Assembly (NCBI GenBank): GCA_963765105.1 | Contig: CAVXUW010000002.1 | Span: 1,302,001-1,366,000, forward strand | DNA from: CALMEC01 sp963765105 | GTDB taxonomy: Bacteria; Actinomycetota; Thermoleophilia; Miltoncostaeales; Miltoncostaeaceae | DNA length: 64,000 bases | Reading direction: 5' to 3' | Shown: in pieces, positions 27,079-36,439 of the stretch | Position numbering within the stretch: the first letter of the stretch is position 1 | Layout: every line of letters begins with the position of its first letter | The notes under the pieces: model-generated | Database searches by the model: none | Seen by the model: the letters and a program-made list of their open reading frames with translations, nothing else | Told to the model about the DNA's origin: nothing | Program-made: the position numbers and the translations under genes

Positions 27079-30000
27079 CCCTCCACGGCTTTACCGCCGT
27101 GGCCCCGTTGAAGCGCAGCGACCACGCGGACGCGATCGGGTGTCGTCCTGGGCCGGCCCTCCACGGCTTTATCGCCGTGGCCCCGTTGAAGCGTGCTGCA
27201 GACCGCTGCGACCGGGGCGCTCGCCTCGCGCCCTCCACGGCTTTACCGCCGTGGCCCCGTTGAAGCCCGATTCTGGTCGATCACCGCTGTCGGCGTGATG
27301 CTTCCGTCCCTCCACGGCTTTATCGCCGTGGCCCCGTTGAAGCGGGCATGCTGCGGCCCTGTGGTGCGTGCGTGCCCTCCACGGCTTTACCGCCGTGGCC
27401 CCGTTGAAGCGGAGACCTGGCAGGCCAACGCCTGGACTCCCGTCAGATCCCTCCACGGCTTTACCGCCGTGGCCCCGTTGAAGCAATGCCGGTAACCCGG
27501 GACACGCTCACGTAGGGTGCGAACCCTCCACGGCTTTACCGCCGTGGCCCCGTTGAAGCTGCTCGGCACCTACGGCCACCGCGTCCACCTGGATCTTGGT
27601 CCCTCCACGGCTTCATCGCCGTGGCCCCGTTGAAGCACGTTCGCCGGGCCGTAGATACCAAGGAATTCTGAGGCGTCCCCTCCACGGCTTCATCGCCGTG
27701 GCCCCGTTGAAGCGCCCCGGCCGTCATCATCATCCCGGCATACGCCGTGGCCGGCCCTCCACGGCTTTACCGCCGTGGCCCCGTTGAAGCACTGCTTCTT
27801 GCTGCACCCCACCTTCACGTCGTGACCCCTCCACGGCTTCATCGCCGTGGCCCCGTTGAAGCGTCATCACCGCCGAAAAACCCGGGCTGTTGGTGCCGCC
27901 GGCCCTCCACGGCTTCATCGCCGTGGCCCCGTTGAAGCGCGTTGTCCGGACCGTAACCCCGGTGTCATACAGGGCGGTCCCTCCACGGCTTCATCGCCGT
28001 GGCCCCGTTGAAGCCGGGCGCGCCGGTGTTCGTCGCGAAGTTCGTGGCCCAGGCCCTCCACGGCTTCATCGCCGTGGCCCCGTTGAAGCGCCGATCGCGC
28101 GATGCCACCTTCACGGACGACGGTCCGGCCCTCCACGGCTTCATCGCCGTGGCCCCGTTGAAGCATCGCGACTTCCGGGTCGTCGGGTCGGCATCGTCGC
28201 GCCCTCCACGGCTTCATCGCCGTGGCCCCGTTGAAGCGCTGACCTGCCGAAAGCTTGATGGCTGCGCCGCACCTGGCCCTCCACGGCTTCATCGCCGTGG
28301 CCCCGTTGAAGCCGCAACGCCCGACGACCGCGATGCCTCGCGAGGCGGCATCAGCCCTCCACGGCTTCATCGCCGTGGCCCCGTTGAAGCACTATGCGGC
28401 GTTCGGATGCTGGTGGCACGGCCCGCGCCGCTGCCCTCCACGGCTTCATCGCCGTGGCCCCGTTGAAGCGTCTTTCGGTGGCGGGACGTACCGGTGGGGA
28501 CCCGACAGACCCCTCCACGGCTTCACGCCGTGGCCCCGTTGAAGCACGCAAACCCGTTTCCGGTACAACAAGCGCCGGATCGTGGCCCTCCACGGCTATC
28601 GCCGTGGCCCCGTTGAAGCGTGTGGGGTCCCGTCGTCGGCGCCGCCGTCGCCGCGGCCCCTCCACGGCTTCATCGCCGTGGCCCCGTTGAAGCACGGGAC
28701 GCGGGCAACTGCGGCGCTCCCGACGAATCCCTCCACGGCTTTATCGCCGTGGCCCCGTTGAAGCGAGTCGCTCAGGTCCGAGCCGCGCAGGTCCGAGTAG
28801 CCCTCCACGGCTTCATCGCCGTGGCCCCGTTGAAGCAACTGCACCGAACATAGTGCGACCTGCTGCGGCGTGATCCCTCCACGGCTTCATCGCCGTGGCC
28901 CCGTTGAAGCGGCCGGGCGGCCTCGTAAGCCGCGCTGCTGGATGAGGAGCCCCTCCACGGCTTCATCGCCGTGGCCCCGTTGAAGCCCGACACCGTCGCG
29001 AGCGACGGCATCGCGAGGCGCGAGCGTCCCCTCCACGGCTTCATCGCCGTGGCCCCGTTGAAGCACGAATGAGGTCACGGCCAACCCCCAATTCCTCGGG
29101 ATGCCCTCCACGGCTTTACCGCCGTGGCCCCGTTGAAGCCAGGTGTTCGGAGGACCTCGACATCGACGGGGAATCCGTCCGTCCCCTCCACGGCTTTACC
29201 GCCGTGGCCCCGTTGAAGCGAGTGTAAGCCGGGGTTGCGGGAGGTCGTGTTTGATGGGTCCCTCCACGGCTTTACCGCCGTGGCCCCGTTGAAGCTTTGT
29301 CGGTGAGGGGCGCGTGCATGGCGGATTGCGTCCCCCTCCACGGCTTTACCGCCGTGGCCCCGTTGAAGCGGCCCTGGCAAGGCAGGTGTGGTCGGCGCGT
29401 GGGTCGCCACCCCTCCACGGCTTTACCGCCGTGGCCCCGTTGAAGCACCTTGAATGTGATGTTGCCAGGTGTGCAGGGTGTCGGTGCCCTCCACGGCTTT
29501 ACCGCCGTGGCCCCGTTGAAGCGCAGGGTGACGGCATCGACCTCGGCAACGAGGGGCGCGCCCCTCCACGGCTTTACCGCCGTGGCCCCGTTGAAGCGGG
29601 TCGAACCTCGCCGGCCACCACCATGGTGGGAGCGCCTTCCCTCCACGGCTTTACCGCCGTGGCCCCGTTGAAGCTTGTAATTCGGGCGGAGACAAACCTT
29701 GCGCTGTAACGGCCCTCCACGGCTTTACCGCCGTGGCCCCGTTGAAGCTGTATCCGGCGTCACCGGGGAGGAGTGCGATGGGGGCGCCCCTCCACGGCTT
29801 TACCGCCGTGGCCCCGTTGAAGCGTTTCCCGTCCGAAAGCCACGGACTACTTCGTTGTCACCCCTCCACGGCTTTACCGCCGTGGCCCCGTTGAAGCTGG
29901 GTTCCTCTTGCGCAGTACCAGGCCGCGGGTGGGGAGACCCCTCCACGGCTTTACCGCCGTGGCCCCGTTGAAGCGTGTTTCCGACCCATAGGCGACATCC

Positions 30001-30582
30001 CCCGATGACGTCCAGCCCTCCACGGCTTTACCGCCGTGGCCCCGTTGAAGCATCGGGTAGATGGGCGATGCAGGGCTCGAACCTGCGACCCCCCTCCACG
30101 GCTTTACCGCCGTGGCCCCGTTGAAGCTGGTGGTGTGGTATGCGTCGAGGTTTTGGGTGGAGGTCCCTCCACGGCTTTACCGCCGTGGCCCCGTTGAAGC
30201 TATCGCTGGGCCACCGTCACCATTCGCACCGTTGTATCCCCTCCACGGCTTTACCGCCGTGGCCCCGTTGAAGCCGTTTCGCCCGCAACGCCTCGATCTC
30301 GTCGTTGTCCTCAGCCCTCCACGGCTTTACCGCCGTGGCCCCGTTGAAGCTGGTCGGTGCCGGGGGGTGACAAGATCCGGACTTGGCCTTCCCTCCACGG
30401 CTTACCGCCGTGGCCCCGTTGAAGCTCCATGAGCACGGCCACGTCGACCTGCTGACGCTTGGCGCTCCCCTCCACGGCTTTACCGCCGTGGCCCCGTTGA
30501 AGCGTCTGTCCGGTGTCGGCGGTCTGCTCGAGGTGCCGTCCGCCACCCCTCCACGGCTTTACCGCCGTGGCCCCGTTGATAC
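27079..30582 (+). CRISPR. Type I-G CRISPR array, 47 repeats and 46 spacers
   Basis: The 36-nt repeat begins CCCTCCACGG and ends CCCCGTTGAAGC. CCACGGC and GCCGTGG form a 7-bp stem around a 6-nt loop. Spacers are 31-44 nt, mostly 38-42. By loop, 25 repeats are TTTACC, 16 are TTCATC, 3 are TTTATC, and 3 carry deletions of 1 or 2 bases inside the loop (repeats 20, 21 and 45 at 28,511, 28,586 and 30,391). Repeats 8-27 are mainly TTCATC, while both ends are TTTACC. The last repeat (30,547-30,582) has a degenerate 3' end (GTTGATACC), marking the trailer. I found no identical spacers. The orientation, leader on the left and handle GTTGAAGC, implies transcription rightwards. Confidence 0.98.
30052..30091 (+). 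repeat. CRISPR spacer 40, matching the 3' end of a tRNA gene
   Basis: The reverse complement contains GCAGGTTCGAGCCCTGC, a perfect T-arm (5-bp stem, TTCGAGC loop). It is followed by ATCGCCCA as a 3' acceptor strand and then about 10 nt of non-tRNA flank. It is a spacer, not a tRNA gene, because D and anticodon arms are absent. See findings. Confidence 0.8.
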
Positions 30583-30599
30583 CGACCGCAAGAGTCTGG

Positions 30600-31530
30600 T
30601 TACTCCCGGGCGGCCGCGATGAGGTTCATCATCGCGACCGCGGCGTCGGCGGCTTCGTCGCCTTTGTTTCCCTTGTCCCCGCCCGCACGAGCATCGGCTT
30701 GGGCCATGGTGTCGCACGTGAGGACACCAAACGTGCACGGGACGCCGCTGTCCAACGACACCCTCTGCAGACCGTGGGCCGTGGCCTCGCACACGTAGTC
30801 GAAGTGGGCGGTCTCTCCGCGGATGACTGCGCCCAGTCCCAAAACGGCGCCGTAGCGGCCGGTGGCCGCGAGGGTTTGTGCGGCGAGGGGAAGCTCGAAC
30901 GCTCCCGGCACCGACACTTCGTCAACCTGGTCAGCCGGAAGGCCCGACTCGGCCAACCGCTCCCGGGCCCCGGCCAGGAGGCGATCGGCAATGTCGCGGT
31001 GAAAGCCGGCAACCGCAATTGCGACACGCACCGACGCATCCCGCAGCGGGATGGCCGGTGGAGCGGGTTCGCTACGTGCCATCGGCCTGCCGCCGAGCTC
31101 CCCGGCGTCGTCCATTTCGAACCGCAGGTCCTGGTGGTGCAGCTTGTGGCCCAGCTTGTCGCGCTTGGTCTGGAGGTACCGGGCGTTCTCACTGCCGGGA
31201 GGCACTTCGATGGGAACGCGCCCCACGACCTTGAGCCCGTAACCCTTCGAGCCCGGCGATTTTGCGAGGGTTGTTCGTGAGCTGGCGGATCGTGGAGAGG
31301 CCCAGATTGACGAGGATCTGCGCACCGATGCCGTAGTCGCGAGATCGGCCGGGAAGCCGAGCTCGAGGTTTGCCTCGACGGTGTTGCGACCGTTGTCTTG
31401 CAGCTCGTAGGCCTTCAGCTTGTTGAGTAAGCCGATGCCGCGACCCTCTTGGGCGATGTAGAGCAAAGACGCCACGACCTTCCTCGGCGATCATCGCCAT
31501 GGCCGTGTGGAGCTGTTCCCCGCACTCGCC
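30600..31530 (-). CDS. ribA-ribH: GTP cyclohydrolase II (RibA) C-terminal part fused to lumazine synthase (RibH)
   Basis: Riboflavin biosynthesis. The upstream part shows the RibA core: CGEQLHTAMAMIAEEGRG, LYIAQEGRGIGLLNKLKAYE, RDYGIGAQILVNLG and NNPRKIAGLEGYGLKVVG, then TKRDKLGHKL. Without any stop codon the frame passes a linker (FEMDDAGELGGRPMARSEP) into a complete RibH: VAIAVAGFHRDIADRLLAGA, SVPGAFELPLAAQ, GAVIRGETAHFDYVC and LTCDTMAQADARAGG. An internal ATG at 31082 could also start RibH alone. RibA crosses three single-base frame changes (near 31,465, 31,340 and 31,250). Its N-terminus, probably including a RibB domain, is lost at the chimeric join near 31,530. The RibH part is intact. 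Confidence 0.85.
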
Positions 31531-32382
31531 GTCCGCATCGAGCAGCTCGGTGGGGAACGGGCCCTCGCCGACCCGGGTCGCGTACGCCTTGGCGACCGCC
31601 GACGACTCGGTCGATCCGGGTCGGCGGCGACCCCGCTGCCGGTGCAGGCGCCGCCCGAGGTGGCGTTGGACGACGTCACGAACGGGTAGTTGCCGTGGTC
31701 GACGTCGAGCGGGTGGCCTGGCCGGCCTCGAAGAGCACCGTCCCGCCGTCGTCCAGGGCCGCATCGAGCAGCAGCGCGGTGTCGGCGACCATCGGCCGCA
31801 GCCGCTCGGTGTAGGCGAGCAGCTCGGCGACGACGTCCTCGACCCGACCGCGCGCCGGTTGTAGACCTTCACCAGCAGCTGGTTCTTCTGGTAGAGCGCG
31901 CCCTCGACCTTCTGCCGCAGGATGTTCTCGTCGAACAGGTCCTGCACCCTGATGCCGACCCGGTTCATCTTGTCGGCGTAGGTGGGGCCGATGCCGCGCC
32001 CGGTGGTGCCGATCCGGCGGCTGCCCAGGAACCGTTCGGTCACCTTGTCGAGGGTGCGGTTGTACGAGGCGATCACGTGGGCGTTGGCCGAGACCAGCAG
32101 CGGAGCAGTCGACGCCCCGCTGGGTGAGGGCCTCGATCTCGCCGAACAGCACGCCGAGGTCGATCACGACGCCGTTGCCGATCACCGGCACCACGCCGGG
32201 GGTCAGGATGCCGGACGGCAGCAGGTGCAGCGCGTACTTCTCACCGCCCACCACGACGGTGTGCCCGGCGTTGTTGCCGCCGTTGAACTTGACGACCAAT
32301 CGACCCGTGACCCGAGCGCGTCGGTCGCCTTGCCCTTGCCCTCGTCGCCCCATTGGGCCCCGACGATGACGACTGCCGGCAC
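31531..32382 (-). CDS. purA: Adenylosuccinate synthetase, 5' part, frameshifted, truncated at the join
   Basis: PurA condenses IMP and aspartate with GTP in AMP synthesis. GTG at 32382 starts VPAVVIVGAQWGDEGKGKATD (P-loop of PurA). The following pieces lie in alternating frames: VKFNGGNNAGHTVVVGGEKY, HLLPSGILTPGVVPVIGNGVV, GTTGRGIGPTYADKMNRVGIR and AYATRVGEGPFPTELLDADGE. Then the protein changes abruptly to RibA sequence (CGEQLHTAM). About a third of PurA is missing at the C-terminus. Several single-base indels occur within 850 nt. Confidence 0.88.
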
Positions 32383-32383
32383 C

Positions 32384-32859
32384 TCAGCCCCCCAGCTCGG
32401 CGGCGGCCGCGGTCGCAGTCGACCAGGAACGTGGTGCAACGCTGGTGCTCGGCGCTCTCGCCGATCGCCGCTGCCGCCCGGCCGAGGGCGCGCGAGCGCG
32501 CGCAGGAAGCCCTGGTTGGGGCCGTGCGACCAGGGCACCGGGCCGTGGCCCTTCCAACCCGCCCCCCGCAGGGCGTCGAGCCCGCGGTGGTACCCGACCC
32601 GGGCGTAGGCGTAGGCCCGCACCGCATCACCCGTCGCGCCGGCGTCCGACCTGTCGAGGGCCGAGGAACCGTGGGCGGCCGACGACCCGTGCCCGGCAAG
32701 GGCCAGCTCGGCGAGCACCGCCCATGGCAGGCTCAGGGCGGGGTGACCTGCCGCGACGGCGGCGGGATCGGCCCCGGCGGCCAGGGCGTCCCGCGCCACC
32801 GAGTCGTCGGGCAGGAGGGTCGGCGGGGGTCCGCCGAGGAGGTTCTGGTGGGTGTGCAC
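32384..32859 (-). CDS. DUF3151 family protein, frameshifted near its end
   Basis: Opens MHTHQNLLGGPPPTLLPDD and contains AYAYARVGYHRGLDALRGAGWKGHGPVPWSH and PNQGFLRALA, typical of the actinobacterial DUF3151 family encoded next to purA. The tail AAAAIGESAEHQRCTTFLVDCD is in another frame, so one or two bases are missing or extra near 32,490. Function unknown. The exact stop is uncertain because of the frame change; it probably overlaps the purA start. Confidence 0.75.
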
Positions 32860-32924
32860 GTGTTCATCATGCCGTCAGGCAACCCCGCAGGGTGTCAGAC
32901 GTCCTGCCTGACGAGGAGGGCGTC

Positions 32925-33421
32925 ATGGCGTTCACGCTGCTCGACCACCGCCGGGGCCGGCGCACCGTGAGGAGCCGCGCCGTGCCCGAGGATGGGCCAC
33001 CCACGTTCGAGCAGCTGTACCTCACCCATCGGCTGGCCATGGTGCGCCTGGCCGTGCTGCTGGTCGACGACCGGGCCAGCGCCGAGGACGTCGTCCAGGA
33101 TGCGTTCGCCTCACTCCACACCCGCTGGTCCCACCTGCGCGACCACCACGCCGCCGTGGGCTACCTGCGGGTCAGCGTGCTCAACAACGCCCGGTCGACG
33201 TTGCGCCGGCGCCGGACGGCGCGGGCCTACGTGCCACCGGCCGAGGGCTACGAACCGGGCGCCGACGACGCCGCCGCCTGCTGGCCGAGGAGCACCGCGA
33301 GGTGCTCGTGGCGTTGACCGCCCTGGCACCCCGCCAGCGTGAGGTCGTGGTGCTGCGGTACTGGTCGAACCCGCGGCACCACCCCTGCGAAGCGGACGGC
33401 GGTCGACCAGCTGAGGGGTGA
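32925..33421 (+). CDS. ECF RNA polymerase sigma factor (SigE/SigM-like), region 4 truncated
   Basis: ATG at 32925 follows a GAGGAGGG ribosome-binding site. Region 2 is clear: FEQLYLTHRLAMVRLAVLLVDDRASAEDVVQDAFASLHTRW. After a one-base frame change near 33,285, region 4 begins LLAEEHREVLVALTALAPRQREVVVLRYWSN. Sequence similarity then stops and the frame ends after 18 unrelated residues. The helix-turn-helix expected to follow (E-x-E-I-A-x-x-L-G-I-S) is absent, so the factor may not bind a -35 element. A deletion or misassembly near 33,370 is likely. Confidence 0.75.
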
Positions 33422-33530
33422 TCCTGCCCGACCAGCGCGACCAGCTGTCGATCCCGCTCACCTCGGCGATCATCGCCGGCGACCCGGTCCGGGCCCCGGC
33501 ACTGACCGCCGTCCCGAGCCCCCTCGAGCC

Positions 33531-33587
33531 CGCCTGACCTCGTCGCCGCCTGACCTCGTCGCCGCCTGACCTCGTCGCCGCCTGACC
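33531..33587. repeat. Tandem 16-nt repeat, 3.5 copies
   Basis: Unit CGCCTGACCTCGTCGC is repeated exactly three times (33,531-33,578) and then partially. It lies between the truncated sigma factor and fbaA. Confidence 0.9.
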
Positions 33588-33598
33588 GGACGAGCGAA

Positions 33599-33649
33599 GG
33601 GGCGGGGTGCGGCAGCGACGTGCGGAGCAGTCGCCGAGCACCCCGCCCC
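33599..33649. terminator. 12-bp GC hairpin downstream of fbaA
   Basis: GGGGCGGGGTGC at 33599-33610 and GCACCCCGCCCC at 33638-33649 are perfect inverted copies separated by 27 nt. The position, between a plus-strand sigma factor and the 3' end of minus-strand fbaA, fits a bidirectional terminator; there is no U-tract. Confidence 0.6.
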
Positions 33650-33687
33650 GAAGCGCAGGCGAGGCTTCCCGAAACCCGGGACGGGGA

Positions 33688-34722
33688 TCAGCCGATCGCG
33701 GTACCCGCCGAGCGCAGGTCCTCGCAGGCCTCGACGACCCGCTCGGCCATGCCGGCCTCGGCCGCCTTGCCCCAGGCACGCGGGTCGTAGGCCTTCTTGT
33801 TGCCGACCTCGCCGTCGATCTTGAGCACGCCGTCGTAGTTGCGTGAACATGTGGCCGGCGATCGGCCGGGTGAACGCGTACTGGGTGTCGGTGTCGACGT
33901 TCATCTTGACCACGCCGTAGTCGAGCGCCTCCCGGATCTCCTACGGCAGCGAGCCCGAGCCGCCGTGGAAGACCAGGTCGAACGGCTTGCTCCTCGGCCG
34001 AACTTGGCGCCGACCGCCTCCTGGACCTCCTTGAGGATCGTCGGGGCGCAGCTTGACGTTGCCCGGCTTGTACACGCCGTGCACGTTGCCGAAGGTCGCG
34101 GCGAGCATGTAGCGGCCGCTGCTCGCCCGAGCCCGAGCGCCTCGACGGTGGTCATCGCAGTCCTCGGGCGTGGTGTAGAGCTTCTCGTTGATCTCGCCGA
34201 CGACGCCGTCCTCCTCGCCGCCGACCACGCCGATCTCGATCTCCAGGATGATCTTGGCCGCGGCGCGCCAGCGTCGAGCAGCTCCTGCGGCGATCGTCCA
34301 GGTTCTCGTCGAGCGGCACGGCCGAGCCGTCCCACATGTGCGACTGGAACAGCGGCTTCTCGCCGCTCGTGCCACCCGCTCCTGCGAGATCGCGAGCAGC
34401 GGGCGGACGTAGCCGTCCAGCTTGTCCTTGGGGCAGTGGTCGGTGTGCAGCGCGAGGTGATCGGGTACTTCTCGGCGACCACGTGGGCGAACTCGGCCAG
34501 CGCGACCGCGCCGGTGACCATGTCCTTGACCGTCGGGCCGGAGAGGAACTCCGCGCCGCCGGTCGAGACCTGGATGATGCCGTCGCTGCCGGCCTCGGCG
34601 AAGCCCTGCAGCGCGGCGTTGAGCGTCTGCGAGGACGTGCACGTTGATCGCCGGGTAGGCGAAGCGCGCTCCTTGGCGCGGTCGAGCATCTCGGCGTAGA
34701 CCTCGGGGGTGGCGATGGGCAT
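33688..34722 (-). CDS. fbaA: Class II fructose-bisphosphate aldolase, with multiple frameshifts
   Basis: Zinc-dependent glycolytic/gluconeogenic aldolase. ATG at 34722 (ribosome-binding site GAGGAG) gives MPIATPEVYAEMLDRAKER. Further pieces across frames are TLNAALQGFAEAGSDGIIQVS, GGAEFLSGPTVKDMVTGAVAL, LALHTDHCPKDKLDGYVRPLL (HTDHC metal ligands), LEIEIGVVGGEEDGV and FDLVFHGGSGS. The 3' end reads SAGTAIG before TGA at 33688. Total span of about 1035 nt equals a normal 344-residue enzyme, so indels nearly cancel. Best read as an intact gene with sequence errors. Confidence 0.9.
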
Positions 34723-35048
34723 GAGAACTCCTCGTGTCCGTGCTCCTGGCCCCGACCCGAACCGGTGGGACCGGCTGCTGTTTCACGACAACCGCGCCGC
34801 GGCGTTGCAGCACGGGTTCCGCCTCCGATCCAACCATGTCAGCCGGTCCCCACCCAACCTCCGCAGACCCGTAGGACCCGTGAACGGCACCCCCAGGAGG
34901 ACGAACCCGCCCCCTGCTGTGACGAGCCGGGCCGAACGTCCCCGCCGCCCGCGGTGATCGGCGGTTCCGCGGACCGCCGCCCGCGGCGATCGGCGGTTCC
35001 GCGGGCATTCCCCCACGATCCGTGAGGGAGACCCGGCGGAACCGCCGA
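34723..35048. other. Intergenic region with GATCGGCGG repeats
   Basis: No gene. It should hold the fbaA promoter. The motif GATCGGCGGTTCCGC occurs directly at 34956 and 34988 and inverted at 35034-35050 (CGGCGGAACCGCCGATC). The outer copies can pair into a stem and the motif itself is partly palindromic, so it may act as a terminator for the downstream end of the methyltransferase gene. Confidence 0.6.
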
Positions 35049-35740
35049 TCATGACGACGGGGGTGGCGGGACGGCGTGCTGGCGGACCCAGGTGTGCATG
35101 GCGATCGCCGCAGCCGCCGCGGCGTTGATCGAGCGGGTCGAGCCGAACTGGGCGATCGAGAGCACCTGCGTCGCAGGCCGCGCGCGCCGGCTCGCGAGAG
35201 CCCCGGGCCCTCCTGGCCGAACAGCGAGCACGCACGCCTGCGGCAGGTCGGCCGTCTCGAGCGGCACCGAGCCGGGCAGGTTGTCGATCGCCGATCAGCG
35301 GCAGCCGCTCGGCGGCGGCCCACGCCGGCGAGGTCGTCGACGTCGGCGTGGTGCCGCACGTGCTGGTAGCGGTCGGTGACCATCGCGCCGCGACGGTTCC
35401 AGCGGCGCCGGCCGACGATGTGCACCCCGGCCGCGAGGAACGCGTTGGCGGTGCGGACGACCGAGCCGATGTTGAAGTCGTGCTGCCAGTTCTCGATCGC
35501 GACGTGGAACGGGTGGCGGCGGGTGTCGAGGTCGGCGACGATCGCCTCGACGCGCCAGTAGCGGTAGCGGTCGACGACGTTGCGGCGGTCGCCGTCGCGC
35601 CAGCAGGTCGGGGTCGAGCGCGGGTCGTCCGGCCACGGGCCCGACCACGGCCCGACCCCGACGACCAGGTCGTGTGCCGTGCGTAGCTCGAGCGGCTCGC
35701 CGCAGGGCTGGACGTCGCTGAGGCCGACCTGACGAGCCGG
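35049..35740 (-). CDS. SpoU/TrmH-family RNA 2'-O-methyltransferase, frameshifted
   Basis: Knotted (SPOUT) methyltransferase. Pieces in alternating frames: FHVAIENWQHDFNIGSVVRTANAF (motif 1, N and R conserved), AAGVHIVGRRRWNRRGAMVT, LFGQEGPGLSREA (motif 2) and AQFGSTRSINAAAAAAIAMHTW (motif 3, SLN-like loop). The target RNA cannot be inferred. At least three indels lie in the gene; the start is uncertain, near 35,740, because upstream frames are broken. TGA at 35049. Confidence 0.82.
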
Positions 35741-35782
35741 TCAGTACGTCCGGTTCCACCCGCAGCGACCGTACGCTGACCC

Positions 35783-36439
35783 GTGCTGATGACCGCCATT
35801 GCCCTCGGCCGCTCGCTGGCTGGACCCCCAGTCCTGCTCGACTCCTTCGGCGGCTACGCCCTGTGGGGGGCCGCTCGCCATCGTGTTCGCCGAGTGCGGG
35901 CTGCTGCTCGGGTTCTTCCTGCCCGGCGACTCGCTGCTGTTCACCGTCGGGCCTGCTGGTCACCACCGGCGTCATCGAGCAGCCGCTGTGGCTCGTCTGC
36001 GTGGTGCTGACCGTCGCCGCCTTCGCTCGGCAACCTGTCGGGCTACGAGATCGGCCGGCAGCGGGCCGGCCGCTCTTCCAGCGCGCCGGACTCACGGCTT
36101 TCGAGCGCGAGTACGTCGACAAGACCCACGCGTTCTTCGACCGCTACGGCAACCGCGGCCATCGTGCTGGCCCGGTTCGTGCCGATCGTGCGCACGTTCA
36201 TCACCGTCATGGCCGGCGTGGGCCGGATGGACGCCCCCGCTACCTCACCTACAGCGGTGTCGGGGCCGTGCTCTGGGCCACCGGGGTCACCCTGCTCGGG
36301 TGCTGGCTGGGAAAGTTCGACTCGTACAAGCACAACATCGAGCTCGATCCTGCTGGTGATCGTCGCCGTCTCGGTGCTCCCGGTCGTCATCGAGGTGCTG
36401 CGGGAGCGCGCCAGAAGCGCGCCGTCCGCGCGGCAGTGA
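35783..36439 (+). CDS. DedA family membrane protein, frameshifted
   Basis: DedA/VTT proteins are flippase-like membrane proteins needed for envelope integrity. From GTG at 35783: SFGGYALWGA, then AIVFAECGLLLGFFLPGDSLLF (family signature with the E and FxPGD motif), GYEIGRQAGPPLF, FDRYGNR and VLARFVPIVRTFITVMAGVGRMD (the conserved R-F-x-P-x-x-R-T motif), ending YLTYSGVGAVLWATGVTLLGCWLG. Five or so frame changes. The 3' end overlaps the convergent MFS gene by about 50 nt. Confidence 0.85.

Noticed and set aside
30052..30091. A tRNA gene inside the array
   Set aside because: Only the T-arm and 3' acceptor strand are present, exactly within one spacer.
27014..30622. Many ORFs on both strands rich in repeated PPRLYRRGPVEA- or QRGHGGKAVEG-like segments
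   Set aside because: They are translations of the CRISPR repeat in different frames, not proteins.
31189..32076. A natural PurA-RibA fusion enzyme
   Set aside because: Both partners are cut inside catalytic domains, and composition and gene content change at the same point, so a chimera is far more likely.
33422..33540. A short ORF ending SPLEPA before the tandem repeat
   Set aside because: Too short, no start or family; mentioned only as a possible remnant.
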